From the NCBI RefSeq assembly GCF_002295065.1, contig NZ_NSGG01000003.1, forward strand, positions 186,001-250,000: DNA of 64,000 nt, given 5' to 3'. Under the pieces are notes generated by a model. It was not told the DNA's origin. It searched no databases and saw only the letters and a program-made list of their open reading frames with translations. Made by a program: the position numbers and the translations under genes. Shown here piece by piece: positions 9,351-18,530 of this stretch (position 1 is its first letter; every line of letters starts with the position of its first letter). Source of the DNA: Mesorhizobium sp. WSM3859. GTDB lineage: Bacteria > Pseudomonadota > Alphaproteobacteria > Rhizobiales > Rhizobiaceae.

Positions 9351-10682
9351 ATGATGCGGAAACTGTCGCTTCTGTTTGCCGGCGCGCTAATGGGCGCATC
9401 GGCAATGAGCCTGGTCTACGGCACACCGGGCTCGGCGGCGAACGCTGCGGGTTCGGAAACCTACAAGCAGCTGGCGATCTTCGGCGACATCTTCGAGCGC
9501 GTGCGCGCGAACTATGTGACGCCGCCGGACGACAAGTCGCTGGTCGAGAACGCCATCAACGGCATGTTGGCCTCGCTTGATCCGCATTCCTCCTACATGA
9601 ATGCCGAGCAGGCGCAGGACATGCGCGTGCAGACCAAGGGCGAGTTCGGCGGCCTCGGCATCGAGGTCACCATGGAAAACGACCTCGTCAAGGTGATCAC
9701 GCCGATCGACGACACGCCGGCCGCCAAGGCGGGCGTGCTTGCCGGCGACTACATCGCCAAGATCGACGGCGAGGAGGTTCGCGGCCTGACCCTCAACGAC
9801 GCGGTCGAGAAGATGCGCGGGCCGGTCAACACGCCGATCAAGCTCACTATCCTGCGCCAGGGCGCCGACAAGCCGATCGAGCTGACGGTGGTGCGCGACA
9901 TCATCAAGGTCAAGGCGGTGAAGTACCGGGTCGAGAACGACATCGGCTACATGAAGATCACCTCCTTCACCGAAAAGACCTATGACGATCTCGAGAACGC
10001 AATCGAGAACATCAAGAAGCAGGTGCCGAACGACAAGCTGAAGGGCTATGTGCTCGACCTGCGCCTCAACCCGGGCGGCCTGCTCGACCAGGCGGTCAGC
10101 GTGTCGGATGCTTTCCTCAAGCGCGGCGAGATCGTTTCGACGCGCGGCCGCGATCCGAAGGACGTCACCCGCTTCGACGCCAAGCCGAAGCAAGTCGACG
10201 ACATCAACGGCAAGCCGATGATCGTGCTGGTCAACGGCGGTTCGGCGAGCGCCTCGGAAATCGTCGCCGGCGCGCTGCAGGATCTGCGCCGCGTCACGGT
10301 GGTCGGCACGCAGTCCTTCGGCAAAGGCTCGGTGCAGACCATCATCCCGCTCGGCGAGAATGGCGCGCTCAGGCTGACGACGGCGCTCTATTACACGCCG
10401 TCGGGCAAGTCGATCCAGGGCAAGGGCATCACGCCCGACATCAAGGTCGACCAGCCGCTGCCGGCGGATCTGCAGGGCCGCGACCTGACCCGTGGCGAAT
10501 CCGACCTCAAGGGCCACATCAAGGGCGCCGACGAGAGTTCCACCGGCTCTGGCTCGGCCGCCTATGTGCCGCCGGATCCGAAAGATGATCTGCAGCTGAT
10601 CTATGCCGAGCAGCTGCTGCGCGGCGAGAAGACCGATCCGGCCTTCCCGCCGAACCCGGACAAGGCCGTGCTGAACCAGTAA
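9351..10682 (+). CDS. ctpA: S41-family C-terminal processing peptidase
   Basis: 443 residues. An N-terminal signal/anchor (about 1-30) is followed by a PDZ domain (about 90-180, with GGLGIEVTMEN) and the S41 catalytic core with the Ser/Lys dyad in GGSASASE and SFGKGSVQ. It cleaves periplasmic proteins at their C-termini; in other bacteria such proteases regulate murein hydrolases. It starts right after the EnvC-like gene with GGAAGGA as ribosome site, so the pair forms a cell-wall-remodelling unit that continues to the DUF610 protein. Confidence 0.95.
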   Translation: MMRKLSLLFAGALMGASAMSLVYGTPGSAANAAGSETYKQLAIFGDIFERVRANYVTPPDDKSLVENAINGMLASLDPHSSYMNAEQAQDMRVQTKGEFGGLGIEVTMENDLVKVITPIDDTPAAKAGVLAGDYIAKIDGEEVRGLTLNDAVEKMRGPVNTPIKLTILRQGADKPIELTVVRDIIKVKAVKYRVENDIGYMKITSFTEKTYDDLENAIENIKKQVPNDKLKGYVLDLRLNPGGLLDQAVSVSDAFLKRGEIVSTRGRDPKDVTRFDAKPKQVDDINGKPMIVLVNGGSASASEIVAGALQDLRRVTVVGTQSFGKGSVQTIIPLGENGALRLTTALYYTPSGKSIQGKGITPDIKVDQPLPADLQGRDLTRGESDLKGHIKGADESSTGSGSAAYVPPDPKDDLQLIYAEQLLRGEKTDPAFPPNPDKAVLNQ

Positions 10683-10886
10683 TGCGGTTCGGTCAGGGCA
10701 AGGCTCTGGCCGGCCAAGCGAAGCAATGCAATGCTGCCGGGACCGCGAGGTTCCGGCAGTTTGATTCGGGGACCGAGGCTGGGGCGCCACGCGTCTGGGG
10801 TATAGCGCCTGCGATTGTGAAGTTTACGCGAGATGTCACGAGAACGTGACATTCACCCAGGTGGGCGTGCTTCCGGGGAACTTAAC

Positions 10887-12077
10887 TTGGCAGACATCGG
10901 CAAGGACATCGAACGTCCGCTCGGACAGACGCTTCGGCCTCAGCGCAAAGCCTCGCGCGGCATCAGTGGCGGTGCGCTTGCCGCGATGGCTGCCGTGCTT
11001 GCCGTGATCGGCATTTCCGGCGCGATCGCGCTGCGGGAGAAGCCGTTCCGCAAGCCGGAGGAGGTGGCGGTTTCGACGCCGAAGGTTGTCGCTGCTCCCA
11101 CCACACCCGCGCCGCCTCCCGCACCGGCTCCAGTTGCCGCGGCGACGCCACAGGCCAGCACGCCGATGAAGAGCGGCGGGCCGCAGATCATCCACGTCCA
11201 GACCGAGGAGGTCGACGGGCCGCCGAAGGCGGCGATTGTCATCCGCGATCCGTCGACGCTCGGCCAGAACCTCAAGGTCGCGCATATCCCGGACAGGGCG
11301 CTGATCGAGGCCAGCGAGACCGGTCCGCTGCCGATGCGCTCGGCCGACGGCAGGCGGCCCTTCGACGTCTATGCGCGGCCGTGGTCCGGCGCGCGCGGGG
11401 CACGGGTGGCAATCGTCATCGGCGGGCTCGCCGTCTCGCAGACCGGCACGCAAGCCGCGATCGCCAAGCTGCCGGCCGAGGTGACGCTGGCCTTCGCGCC
11501 GCAGGGCAACAGCATCGGCCGCTGGATGCAGGCGGCCAGGCAGAGCGGACATGAGATCGTCATGCAGGTGCCGCTCGAGCCGTTCGATTATCCGAACGTC
11601 AATCCCGGCCGCAACACGCTGACGGTCTCGGCCAGCCCGGACGAAAACCTGAAGAGCCTGCACTGGGCGCTGTCCAGGACCACGAACTATACCGGGGTCA
11701 TGAACTATATGGGCGCGCGCTTCTCGGCCGACGCCTCGGCGATGCAGCCGTTCATGGCCGAGCTCGGCAAGCGCGGCCTTGCCTATATCGATGACGGCTC
11801 GTCCTCGCGCAGCGTCGCGCCTGACCTGGCGTTGAAGGACGGCGTCCCGTTCGTCGCCGGCGACATGGCGATCGATGCCGTGCAGGACCGCGGCGAAATC
11901 CTCAAGAAGCTGGACAGCCTGGAAGCCACGGCGCGGGCCAAGGGCTCAGCAGTCGGCATCGGTTCGGCCTTCGACATCACCGTCGACACGGTGACGTCCT
12001 GGATCGCCGAAGCCAAGAAGCGCGGCATCGAGATCGTGCCGATCTCGGCGGTGGCCATTGATCCGCAAAAGGGCTAG
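10887..12077 (+). CDS. Divergent polysaccharide deacetylase family protein (DUF610/YibQ)
   Basis: About 396 residues. A cytoplasmic N-terminus, one membrane anchor (about 28-47), a Pro/Ala-rich linker and a polysaccharide-deacetylase-like domain (about 170-395) with RVAIVIGGLAVS, GNSIGRWMQAARQSGHEIVMQVPLEP and NYMGARFSAD. It probably acts on or senses peptidoglycan in the periplasm; the family accompanies EnvC and CtpA in many proteobacteria. I favour TTG 10887 (GGGGAACTTAAC upstream, product begins MADIGKDIERPLGQ) over ATG 10833, which has no clear ribosome site. Confidence 0.85.
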   Translation: MADIGKDIERPLGQTLRPQRKASRGISGGALAAMAAVLAVIGISGAIALREKPFRKPEEVAVSTPKVVAAPTTPAPPPAPAPVAAATPQASTPMKSGGPQIIHVQTEEVDGPPKAAIVIRDPSTLGQNLKVAHIPDRALIEASETGPLPMRSADGRRPFDVYARPWSGARGARVAIVIGGLAVSQTGTQAAIAKLPAEVTLAFAPQGNSIGRWMQAARQSGHEIVMQVPLEPFDYPNVNPGRNTLTVSASPDENLKSLHWALSRTTNYTGVMNYMGARFSADASAMQPFMAELGKRGLAYIDDGSSSRSVAPDLALKDGVPFVAGDMAIDAVQDRGEILKKLDSLEATARAKGSAVGIGSAFDITVDTVTSWIAEAKKRGIEIVPISAVAIDPQKG

Positions 12078-12110
12078 CCATTGGCCGGTCGCCGAGGCAC
12101 GACGCTGTAA

Positions 12111-12211
12111 ATGGTGAATAGTGAATAGTGAATAGTACAAGATTTCAGTGTGACGGCGCGGCTTCCGGTGGTCACTTCCATTCACCATTCACCATTCACC
12201 ATTCACTATTC
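12111..12211. repeat. Short tandem repeats forming an inverted pair
   Basis: The left side (12111-12136) has tandem GTGAATA units with 7-bp period. The right side (12179-12211) has four tandem CATTCAC-type units. The two blocks are near reverse complements separated by about 42 bp and could form a hairpin ending about 55 bp before rppH. The repeats are AT-richer than their surroundings. Confidence 0.75.
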
Positions 12212-12264
12212 CGACATCGCGCCGCGAAGCGCTGGACCTCAAGCGAAGCAGGAAAATCCGACCG

Positions 12265-12780
12265 ATGGCTAAAAAGATCGATCCCGAGACGCTGCCCTAT
12301 CGTCCCTGCGTCGGGCTGATGATCCTCAACAAGGCAGGCCTGGTCTGGGTCGGGCACCGCATCGCCGAGCCGGACAGCGAGTTTGCCGGCACCACGCAGC
12401 TTTGGCAGATGCCGCAGGGCGGCATCGACAAGGGCGAAGAGCCGGTCGAGGCCGCGGGCCGAGAGCTCTATGAGGAAACCGGCATGCGCAGCGTGTCGCT
12501 GCTTGCCGAGGCGCCGCACTGGATCAACTACGATCTGCCGCCGCATCTGGTCGGCGTCGCCTTCAAGGGCCGTTATCGCGGCCAGACGCAGAAATGGTTC
12601 GCCTACCGCTTCGAGGGCGATGAGAGCGAGATCGCGATCAATCCGCCGCCCGGCGGCCACACGGCCGAATTCGACGAATGGGCCTGGCGGCCGATGCGGG
12701 AACTGCCCGAGCTGATCGTGCCGTTCAAGCGCAAGGTTTATGAGCAGGTGGTGACGGCATTTCAGCATCTGGCTCGCTAG
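12265..12780 (+). CDS. rppH: RNA pyrophosphohydrolase
   Basis: 171 residues, Nudix hydrolase. It removes pyrophosphate from the 5' end of mRNAs and so exposes them to RNase E; relatives also hydrolyse dinucleoside polyphosphates. The Nudix box GX5EX7REUXEEXGU is complete at about residues 52-74 (GGIDKGEEP...RELYEETGM). The N-terminus [11 protein letters not shown] and [11 protein letters not shown] are typical of RppH. It closes the EnvC-ctpA-DUF610 block, the usual rhizobial order. Confidence 0.95.
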   Translation: MAKKIDPETLPYRPCVGLMILNKAGLVWVGHRIAEPDSEFAGTTQLWQMPQGGIDKGEEPVEAAGRELYEETGMRSVSLLAEAPHWINYDLPPHLVGVAFKGRYRGQTQKWFAYRFEGDESEIAINPPPGGHTAEFDEWAWRPMRELPELIVPFKRKVYEQVVTAFQHLAR

Positions 12781-12929
12781 ACGTGGCAGGCGTGCTTCTA
12801 ACTAAGTTCGGCAAGCGAAGAGGTTGGCACCGTAGTCGAGATCATGCTTTGTTGATGCAGATGCGCTGCAGGCAAAGAGGCAAACATGAACGAGGCGCGG
12901 CAAGCGCACTTTAGCGGAGCGTCGGCGCC

Positions 12930-13099
12930 GCCCCGCATCGCCCTGCCGGGCACTTCTCCCCGCATAGTGACGGGGAGAAGGGGCTGGTCGCAGCCTCCGC
13001 GCCGTTCTTGCGACGTTGGTGATTGGCGAAATCGGCAGCGACAGCGCCCCTCTCCCCGTCACTATACGGGTAGAGGATGCCGGCAGGCAGGTGAGGGGC
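12930..13099. repeat. Inverted palindromic repeat upstream of alr
   Basis: Arms 12930-12985 and 13043-13099 are imperfect reverse complements; the left arm contains its own hairpin CTTCTCCCC..CGGGGAGAAG. The element lies in a 389-bp gap between rppH and alr. Nothing else was recognised in this gap apart from the short stretch before the alr start. It belongs to the same dispersed vocabulary as 3847-3981. Confidence 0.75.
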
Positions 13100-13169
13100 A
13101 GCGCTGGCGTCGAGAGGCGCGCGTCTCTGCAACAACTGCAGACCGTCTTTGTTCGAAGCGATTGCCCTG

Positions 13170-14318
13170 ATGAACGACACCAAAGCGCCTTTGCCGCAGA
13201 CGGTCGCCACCGGCAGCCAGCCGGTCACCCAGGCGGTCGCAGGCGCGATCCTGACCATCGATCTTGGCGCTATCCGGGAAAACTATCGCCGGCTGAAGGT
13301 GCGGCTGGGCGGCGTTCGCTGCGCCGGCGTGCTCAAGGCCGACGGCTATGGGCTTGGCGCCGCCCGAGTGGCGGCGGCGCTGGCGAAAGAGGGCTGCGAC
13401 ATCTTTTTCGTCGCGCTGCTCGGCGAGGGCATCGCGCTGCGCAAGGCGGTCGGGCCCGGACCTGACATCTTCGTGCTGAACGGCCTGCCGCCGGGTTCGG
13501 AACCTGAAGCCCTGGCGGCCGGACTTTGCGCGGTCATCAACAGCGTTGTGCAGCTGAAGGCCTGGCGCCAGGTCGCGCAGGGCGCAGGCCGGAGCCTGCC
13601 CGCCGCCATCCAGGTCGACAGCGGCATGGCCCGGCTCGGCATGGCGCCTGCGGACGTCGAGGCGGTCGCGGGCGAAGCGGGCGCCTTCGACGGCATCGAC
13701 ATCCGTTTCGTGATGAGCCATCTCGCCCGCGCCGACGAGCCCCAACAGGCGGCAAACGAGAAGCAGCGGCGCGAATTCGACCGGTTGCGCAAGATGCTGC
13801 CCGCGGCACCCGCCTCCTTGGCCAATTCGTCCGGCATCTTTCTCGGGCCGGCCTACCATTACGACCTCGCCCGTCCCGGAGCAGCGCTTTATGGCGTCAA
13901 CCCGACGCCCCGCGAACCCAATCCGATGCTGCCGGTCGTGGCGCTGCAGGCCAAGGTGGCGCAGACTCGGCGGGTCGGCGCCGGCACAGGCATCGGCTAT
14001 GGCCACACCCACCAAGCGGACGGGACGCTCGATCTCGCGACCATCTCGCTGGGCTACGCCGACGGCTGGCACCGGCGCGCTGCTTCCGCCGCCTGGTTCG
14101 AGGGCGTGCGGTTGCCCTTCGTCGGGCGCGTTTCGATGGATTCGATCATCCTCGACATTTCGGCGCTTCCGGCAGGTCGGCTCGGCGAAGGCGACCTCGT
14201 CGAACTGATCGGTCCCTCGCAAAGCGTCGACGACGCGGCCGGCCACGCCGGCACCATCGGCTACGAGATATTGACCAGCCTCGGCGCGCGCTTTCACCGC
14301 CGCTACGTCGGCGCCTGA
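13170..14318 (+). CDS. alr: Alanine racemase
   Basis: 382 residues. A PLP enzyme interconverting L- and D-alanine. The PLP lysine is Lys56 in VLKADGYGLG, followed by the TIM barrel (QVDSGMARLGM, FVMSHLARAD) and the C-terminal beta-domain with the catalytic tyrosine region GIGYGHTHQ and GRVSMDSI. I chose ATG 13170; a TTG at 13149 is in frame. The next gene encodes a D-amino-acid dehydrogenase, so this copy may serve D-alanine catabolism (DadX-like) as well as peptidoglycan supply; a second racemase elsewhere cannot be excluded. Confidence 0.94.
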   Translation: MNDTKAPLPQTVATGSQPVTQAVAGAILTIDLGAIRENYRRLKVRLGGVRCAGVLKADGYGLGAARVAAALAKEGCDIFFVALLGEGIALRKAVGPGPDIFVLNGLPPGSEPEALAAGLCAVINSVVQLKAWRQVAQGAGRSLPAAIQVDSGMARLGMAPADVEAVAGEAGAFDGIDIRFVMSHLARADEPQQAANEKQRREFDRLRKMLPAAPASLANSSGIFLGPAYHYDLARPGAALYGVNPTPREPNPMLPVVALQAKVAQTRRVGAGTGIGYGHTHQADGTLDLATISLGYADGWHRRAASAAWFEGVRLPFVGRVSMDSIILDISALPAGRLGEGDLVELIGPSQSVDDAAGHAGTIGYEILTSLGARFHRRYVGA

Positions 14319-14406
14319 CCACGCCCCTTGGCGCGCGCCGCAAAATCCGGCACACAGATGAAACAGCCAAAGCGCCTCGGCGTGCCCGGCCTTTGAGGGA
14401 GATAGA

Positions 14407-15669
14407 ATGAAAGTCATCGTGCTGGGCGGCGGCGTGATTGGGGTCACCACCGCCTACTTCCTCACCGAGGCCGGTCATGAAGTGACCGTTTACGATCGCC
14501 AGCCGGGGCCGGCGCTCGAAACCAGCTTCGCCAATGCCGGCGAAGTGTCGCCCGGCTACGCCTCGCCCTGGGCTGGGCCTGGCATCCCGGTCAAAGCGGT
14601 CAAATGGCTGTTGATGAAATACGGCCCGCTGGTGGTGCGGCCGGCTTTCGACCCGAATATGTGGACCTGGCTGCTCAAGATGCTGCGCAACTGCACGGCC
14701 GAGCGCTACGCGCTCAACAAGTCGCGCATGGTGCCGCTTGCCGAATACAGCCGCGACACGCTGAAGGCGCTGCGCGAATCGACCGGCATCACTTACGACG
14801 AGCGTTCCAAAGGCACGCTGCAGCTCTTCCGCAAGCAGAAGCAGCTCGACGGCACCGGCGGCGACGTCGAGGTGTTGAAGAAATACGGCGTGCCCTATGA
14901 GATCCTCGACCGGGACGGCTGTATCGCGGCCGAGCCGGCGCTCGCGGCGGTGCGTGATAAGTTCGTCGGCGGCCTCAGGCTTCCGGGCGACGAGACCGGC
15001 GACTGCAAGATGTTCACCGACAAGCTCGCCGAACTCTGCGTGGCGCGCGGCGTGACCTTCGAATACGGCTCGACCGTCCGGCGCATCGTGAGGAACCGCA
15101 ACCGCCTCACCAATGTCCTCACCGATAGCGGATGGAAATCCGCGGACGCCTTCGTGATGGCGATGGGCAGCTATTCGGCGCAATTCATGCGCGAGCTGGG
15201 ACGGCCGATTCCGGTCTATCCGGTGAAGGGCTATTCGATCACCGTGCCGATCACCAACGCCGGGGCCGCGCCGGTGTCGACCGTCATGGACGAGACCTAC
15301 AAGGTGGCGATCACCCGGCTCGGCGACCGCATCCGCGTCGGCGGTACGGCGGAGATCTCGGGCTATGATCTTCGCCTGCATGAATCGCGCCGCCGCACGC
15401 TCGAACATTCGGTCGGCGATCTTTTCCCCGGCGGCGGCGATCTCAAGGCTGCGAGCTTCTGGTGCGGCCTGCGGCCAATGACGCCGGACGGACCGCCCCT
15501 GATCGGCCAGAGCGAGGTGGCCAATCTCTACCTCAACACCGGACATGGCACGCTCGGCTGGACCATGGCCTGCGGCTCGGCGAAGGTGCTGGCCGACATC
15601 GTGTCCAACCGGGTGCCCGAGGTGAACGCGCGCGACCTCAGCCCGGATCGCTACCTGAAACCCATCTAA
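14407..15669 (+). CDS. dadA: D-amino acid dehydrogenase small subunit
   Basis: 420 residues. FAD flavoprotein that oxidises D-alanine and other D-amino acids to 2-oxo acids, passing electrons to the respiratory chain. The FAD dinucleotide motif [19 protein letters not shown] starts at about residue 4; [20 protein letters not shown] and the C-terminal [15 protein letters not shown] are typical of DadA. GAGGGAGAT precedes the ATG. With alr 88 bp upstream it forms an alanine catabolic pair: racemisation to D-alanine, then oxidation to pyruvate. Confidence 0.95.
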   Translation: MKVIVLGGGVIGVTTAYFLTEAGHEVTVYDRQPGPALETSFANAGEVSPGYASPWAGPGIPVKAVKWLLMKYGPLVVRPAFDPNMWTWLLKMLRNCTAERYALNKSRMVPLAEYSRDTLKALRESTGITYDERSKGTLQLFRKQKQLDGTGGDVEVLKKYGVPYEILDRDGCIAAEPALAAVRDKFVGGLRLPGDETGDCKMFTDKLAELCVARGVTFEYGSTVRRIVRNRNRLTNVLTDSGWKSADAFVMAMGSYSAQFMRELGRPIPVYPVKGYSITVPITNAGAAPVSTVMDETYKVAITRLGDRIRVGGTAEISGYDLRLHESRRRTLEHSVGDLFPGGGDLKAASFWCGLRPMTPDGPPLIGQSEVANLYLNTGHGTLGWTMACGSAKVLADIVSNRVPEVNARDLSPDRYLKPI

Positions 15670-15735
15670 GTGCGCTGATATTCAGGTGGAGGCCGGCCTG
15701 CGAATGGCGATCCTGCTCAAGTCGAGCGGCGGCGT

Positions 15736-17898
15736 TCAGAACGCCTCCCGGACCCAATTGTCGCTGAACAGCAGCCGGTAGGCCCAGCCGATCGTGACAT
15801 TGGTGGCGACCGGGCGCGAATGGGCGAGGTAATCGTCATAGACCGGCTTCATGCGGCGGTAGAAAGCCGGATCCAGCACGACCATGCCGTTTTCCGAGTC
15901 ATGGAAGAAGCTGCGGTTGTTGAGGTTGACCGATGAGATGGCGACCAGCCTCTCGTCGATCATCATGATCTTGGAATGCAGCACGACGTCCGGCGCCTTG
16001 AACTCGCGGATGTTGATGCGGTCGCCATATCTCTCGACGAACAGCTTGTTGAGCGCGGTAAGGAACCGGCCGCCGATATCGCCCTTGAGGTCGATGCGGC
16101 CGACCACGTCGATCTTCACGCCCCTGGCCAATGCCCGGTCGAAGGCCTGGGCGATAGCGGGCGTCAGGTTGAGATAGGGATTGACGATCTCGATGCGATG
16201 CTCGGCGGTGTCGATCAGTTCGACGAAATAGGCTTCCAGTGCGTGCCCGTCCTCATAGGGTACGGAAATGAAATGCCGCGCCACGCCGCGCGGGGCAGCT
16301 ATGGAACGAACCGGAATGGAGAACGGTCGCGACAGATTGGTGTCGGCGTCGCGCAGCCAGATGGTCGACAGATGCGCGGCCAGAGTCTCGACAGTCGCCG
16401 GGTCGGCGATCTCGATGTCGAAGTCACTCCAGTTGGAATAGTAGTTCAGCGACAAGCCGTCGGTCTTGCCGTATTGCTCGAGGTCCGGATAGCGGGTCAG
16501 GTCGACCGGTCTGTGGAACAGAAAGCCGTCATGGATGTTGCGGCCGCCGATGATGACGCGCGAGCGTCCAGGCTCGTCGGCCAGTGCCGCCAGCATCTTG
16601 ATGTGGTGGGTCTTGTGCAGCTGCGATATCTGCTCGTCGAACGGCGCGCCGCGATCGGCCTGCCAGCGATATTCCTGCAGTTCGACATTGGGGAATTCGG
16701 AGGCCAGCCGGTGCAGCATCGCATCGTCCTTCTCCCGCTCGAGCACGTCGGTCACCAGGATGCGCACCTTGGCGCCAAGTGCTGCGTGATGGCGGATCAG
16801 CCGCTCCATCACGCGGCCGGAGAAATCCGCCTTGAATTCCAGCGACGACAGGTAGATCAGCCTAAGTTTCGGCGCGTTGGAGAAATCGAGCGGCAGCTCG
16901 GGATCCGCCTTGTCGAAGGCGCTGTCGGGCAACCTCTTGCCGAGCAGCGCCTCGACCTTGGCGTTGAAGCCGTCGCGCGACTTGCGCAGCAGGGTCGCGC
17001 TCCTGAGCGGCAGCGCGCAGGTCTGCGACAGCCAGCGGCTGGCATAGAAGACGCGGTCGAGTTCCTCCATCCCCGCGGGATCGGGCACCGGGCAGCGATC
17101 GTAGCGGCTGTCGAGCGCCGCGATCCAGGGATCAGCACTCTCCTCGCGCAGCAAGGTCAGCGGCGAGCCGGCCGGCGCCAGGGTGGAGCCGAGGCGTAGA
17201 TCGCAGCGGGTCAGCGCCTGGTCCGGAAACAGGCTGACGGATGTTTCGGCGACCGGCAGGCTCAAATGGAATGGCGAGGCCGCGGCGACGGTGGTGGACC
17301 GGCCCGATGCGCGAATCGCGAGCGGGCCGTTGCAGGTGCCGGCGATGTCGACAGGCTGCTGCCCCGCCTGGCGCAGCACGATCTCGACCGAGCGCGCCTC
17401 AAGGCCGGAGAAGCTGAAGGTCTTGGGCGCCGAGGGCCGCGCGGCGGCATCGAGATAGAGCGTCTGGCGGGACATGCGCCAGCGCCCCGCGAAATGGCCT
17501 TCGCCCGGCTTGCCTAGCGTTGGCGCAAGTTGCGTGTCGTCGAGCGGTCTGGCCAACCGTTGCAGCGCCGGATAGGTCGTGTGGAAGCCGCCGTTCTGAA
17601 CATCGCGCCAGTCGCGGCCGAAGCGGCCGGTGCCGTTGGCGCGGTCGAGCGCATCGAGACGGCTCTGGGCGAGCAGCGCCTGGAACTGTTTCTCGTAGGC
17701 GCTGTTGCCATCGCTCGCGAAGTAATGGGCCATGGCGATCCCGGCGCCGCTGCTGTCCGCCGAGACGGGCAGGCGACCGCAGGCGTCGTCGCCCGGAAAG
17801 AAGGCGCAGGCTGAATGTCCGGGCATGCGCGCGCAGCCGGCCAGCGCCGTCAGCGCCAATCCAAGCAATGCCTTGGCGACGGCAGACCCGAGGCTCAT
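15736..17898 (-). CDS. Phospholipase D-family lipoprotein with two HKD-type motifs
   Basis: 720 residues. A lipoprotein signal (LTALAGC, Cys near residue 22) implies membrane anchoring outside the cytoplasm. The first ~320 residues have no recognised domain. The rest is a two-lobed PLD fold: a first motif near residue 433 (HHIKM ... IIGGRN), which departs from the HxKx4Dx6GSxN spacing, and a canonical second motif near residue 641 (HSKIMMID ... SSVN). Cardiolipin synthases and secreted phospholipases share this fold; which reaction it performs is unknown. Its ATG overlaps the stop of the upstream PLA2-like lipoprotein by 4 bp. Confidence 0.85.
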   Translation of the reverse strand: MSLGSAVAKALLGLALTALAGCARMPGHSACAFFPGDDACGRLPVSADSSGAGIAMAHYFASDGNSAYEKQFQALLAQSRLDALDRANGTGRFGRDWRDVQNGGFHTTYPALQRLARPLDDTQLAPTLGKPGEGHFAGRWRMSRQTLYLDAAARPSAPKTFSFSGLEARSVEIVLRQAGQQPVDIAGTCNGPLAIRASGRSTTVAAASPFHLSLPVAETSVSLFPDQALTRCDLRLGSTLAPAGSPLTLLREESADPWIAALDSRYDRCPVPDPAGMEELDRVFYASRWLSQTCALPLRSATLLRKSRDGFNAKVEALLGKRLPDSAFDKADPELPLDFSNAPKLRLIYLSSLEFKADFSGRVMERLIRHHAALGAKVRILVTDVLEREKDDAMLHRLASEFPNVELQEYRWQADRGAPFDEQISQLHKTHHIKMLAALADEPGRSRVIIGGRNIHDGFLFHRPVDLTRYPDLEQYGKTDGLSLNYYSNWSDFDIEIADPATVETLAAHLSTIWLRDADTNLSRPFSIPVRSIAAPRGVARHFISVPYEDGHALEAYFVELIDTAEHRIEIVNPYLNLTPAIAQAFDRALARGVKIDVVGRIDLKGDIGGRFLTALNKLFVERYGDRINIREFKAPDVVLHSKIMMIDERLVAISSVNLNNRSFFHDSENGMVVLDPAFYRRMKPVYDDYLAHSRPVATNVTIGWAYRLLFSDNWVREAF

Positions 17899-18335
17899 CC
17901 GGCTGCCCCGTTCATGGCTTTGAGCTGGGCGGGGTCGCGCGGCGGCAGGAAGCCTTGCGGAAAAATCCTGCAGACCGGAAAAGCGAAGGTGGCGATCAGC
18001 AATTCCGCCTCGTTGCGCATCCTGCGCGGTGCCGTCCTGTCGTCACGGACCTTCCGCGCTGAAGCGACCAGCGCGCCGTCGCAGTCGCAATGATTGTGCC
18101 TTGCAATGTAGCAGGCATCATGGACCCGGCAGACGGCATCGAGGCGGTCGACAGGCTGTGCCGACAGATCGCCGGTGCGCGTGCCCGGGCCGCAATAATT
18201 GCCGAAGACGAAAGGCGAGGGCCGCGACATGGTATAGCGGACCGGCTTCGGCAGTTGTGCTTCCGGAACCTTCGCCCAGGGATTGGCGCAATCCGACAGG
18301 AAAAGCAGCGGCAGAATGGCAAGAGCGGCTCGCAT
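17895..18335 (-). CDS. Small lipoprotein with a phospholipase A2-like motif
   Basis: 146 residues. The N-terminus MRAALAILPLLFLSDCAN is a signal peptide with a lipobox-like LSDC. A Ca-loop-like YCGPGT (47-52) is followed by PVDRLDAVCRVHDACY (61-76), which carries the CxxHDxC signature of phospholipase A2 with the His72-Asp73 pair, and then a Cys-rich CDCD. This suggests a calcium-dependent phospholipase anchored to a membrane. The stop overlaps the start of the PLD-like gene, so the two are almost certainly cotranslated. It could also have lost activity; the loop lacks the second Gly-Gly of venom enzymes. Confidence 0.75.
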   Translation of the reverse strand: MRAALAILPLLFLSDCANPWAKVPEAQLPKPVRYTMSRPSPFVFGNYCGPGTRTGDLSAQPVDRLDAVCRVHDACYIARHNHCDCDGALVASARKVRDDRTAPRRMRNEAELLIATFAFPVCRIFPQGFLPPRDPAQLKAMNGAAG

Positions 18336-18530
18336 TTCTATTCGCGCTAGCTTTCCGAATGACTTCCCCGCCCGAGCGACCTGTGTGGGGCCGCCGGCGG
18401 CACGCCCGATGCCACACTGGCTGGTTTTGTGGCAAGGAGAAGGCGGCGTGCAGACCTGGATCATGTTGTTGTAATGTCGGGTTTGATCCGCCTGAGGATG
18501 CTTGGTCAGGCACAAGGAGCATAACCACCA

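Noticed and set aside
12111..12211. CRISPR array
   Set aside because: The repeat unit is only 7 bp with no spacers, and no cas genes are present.
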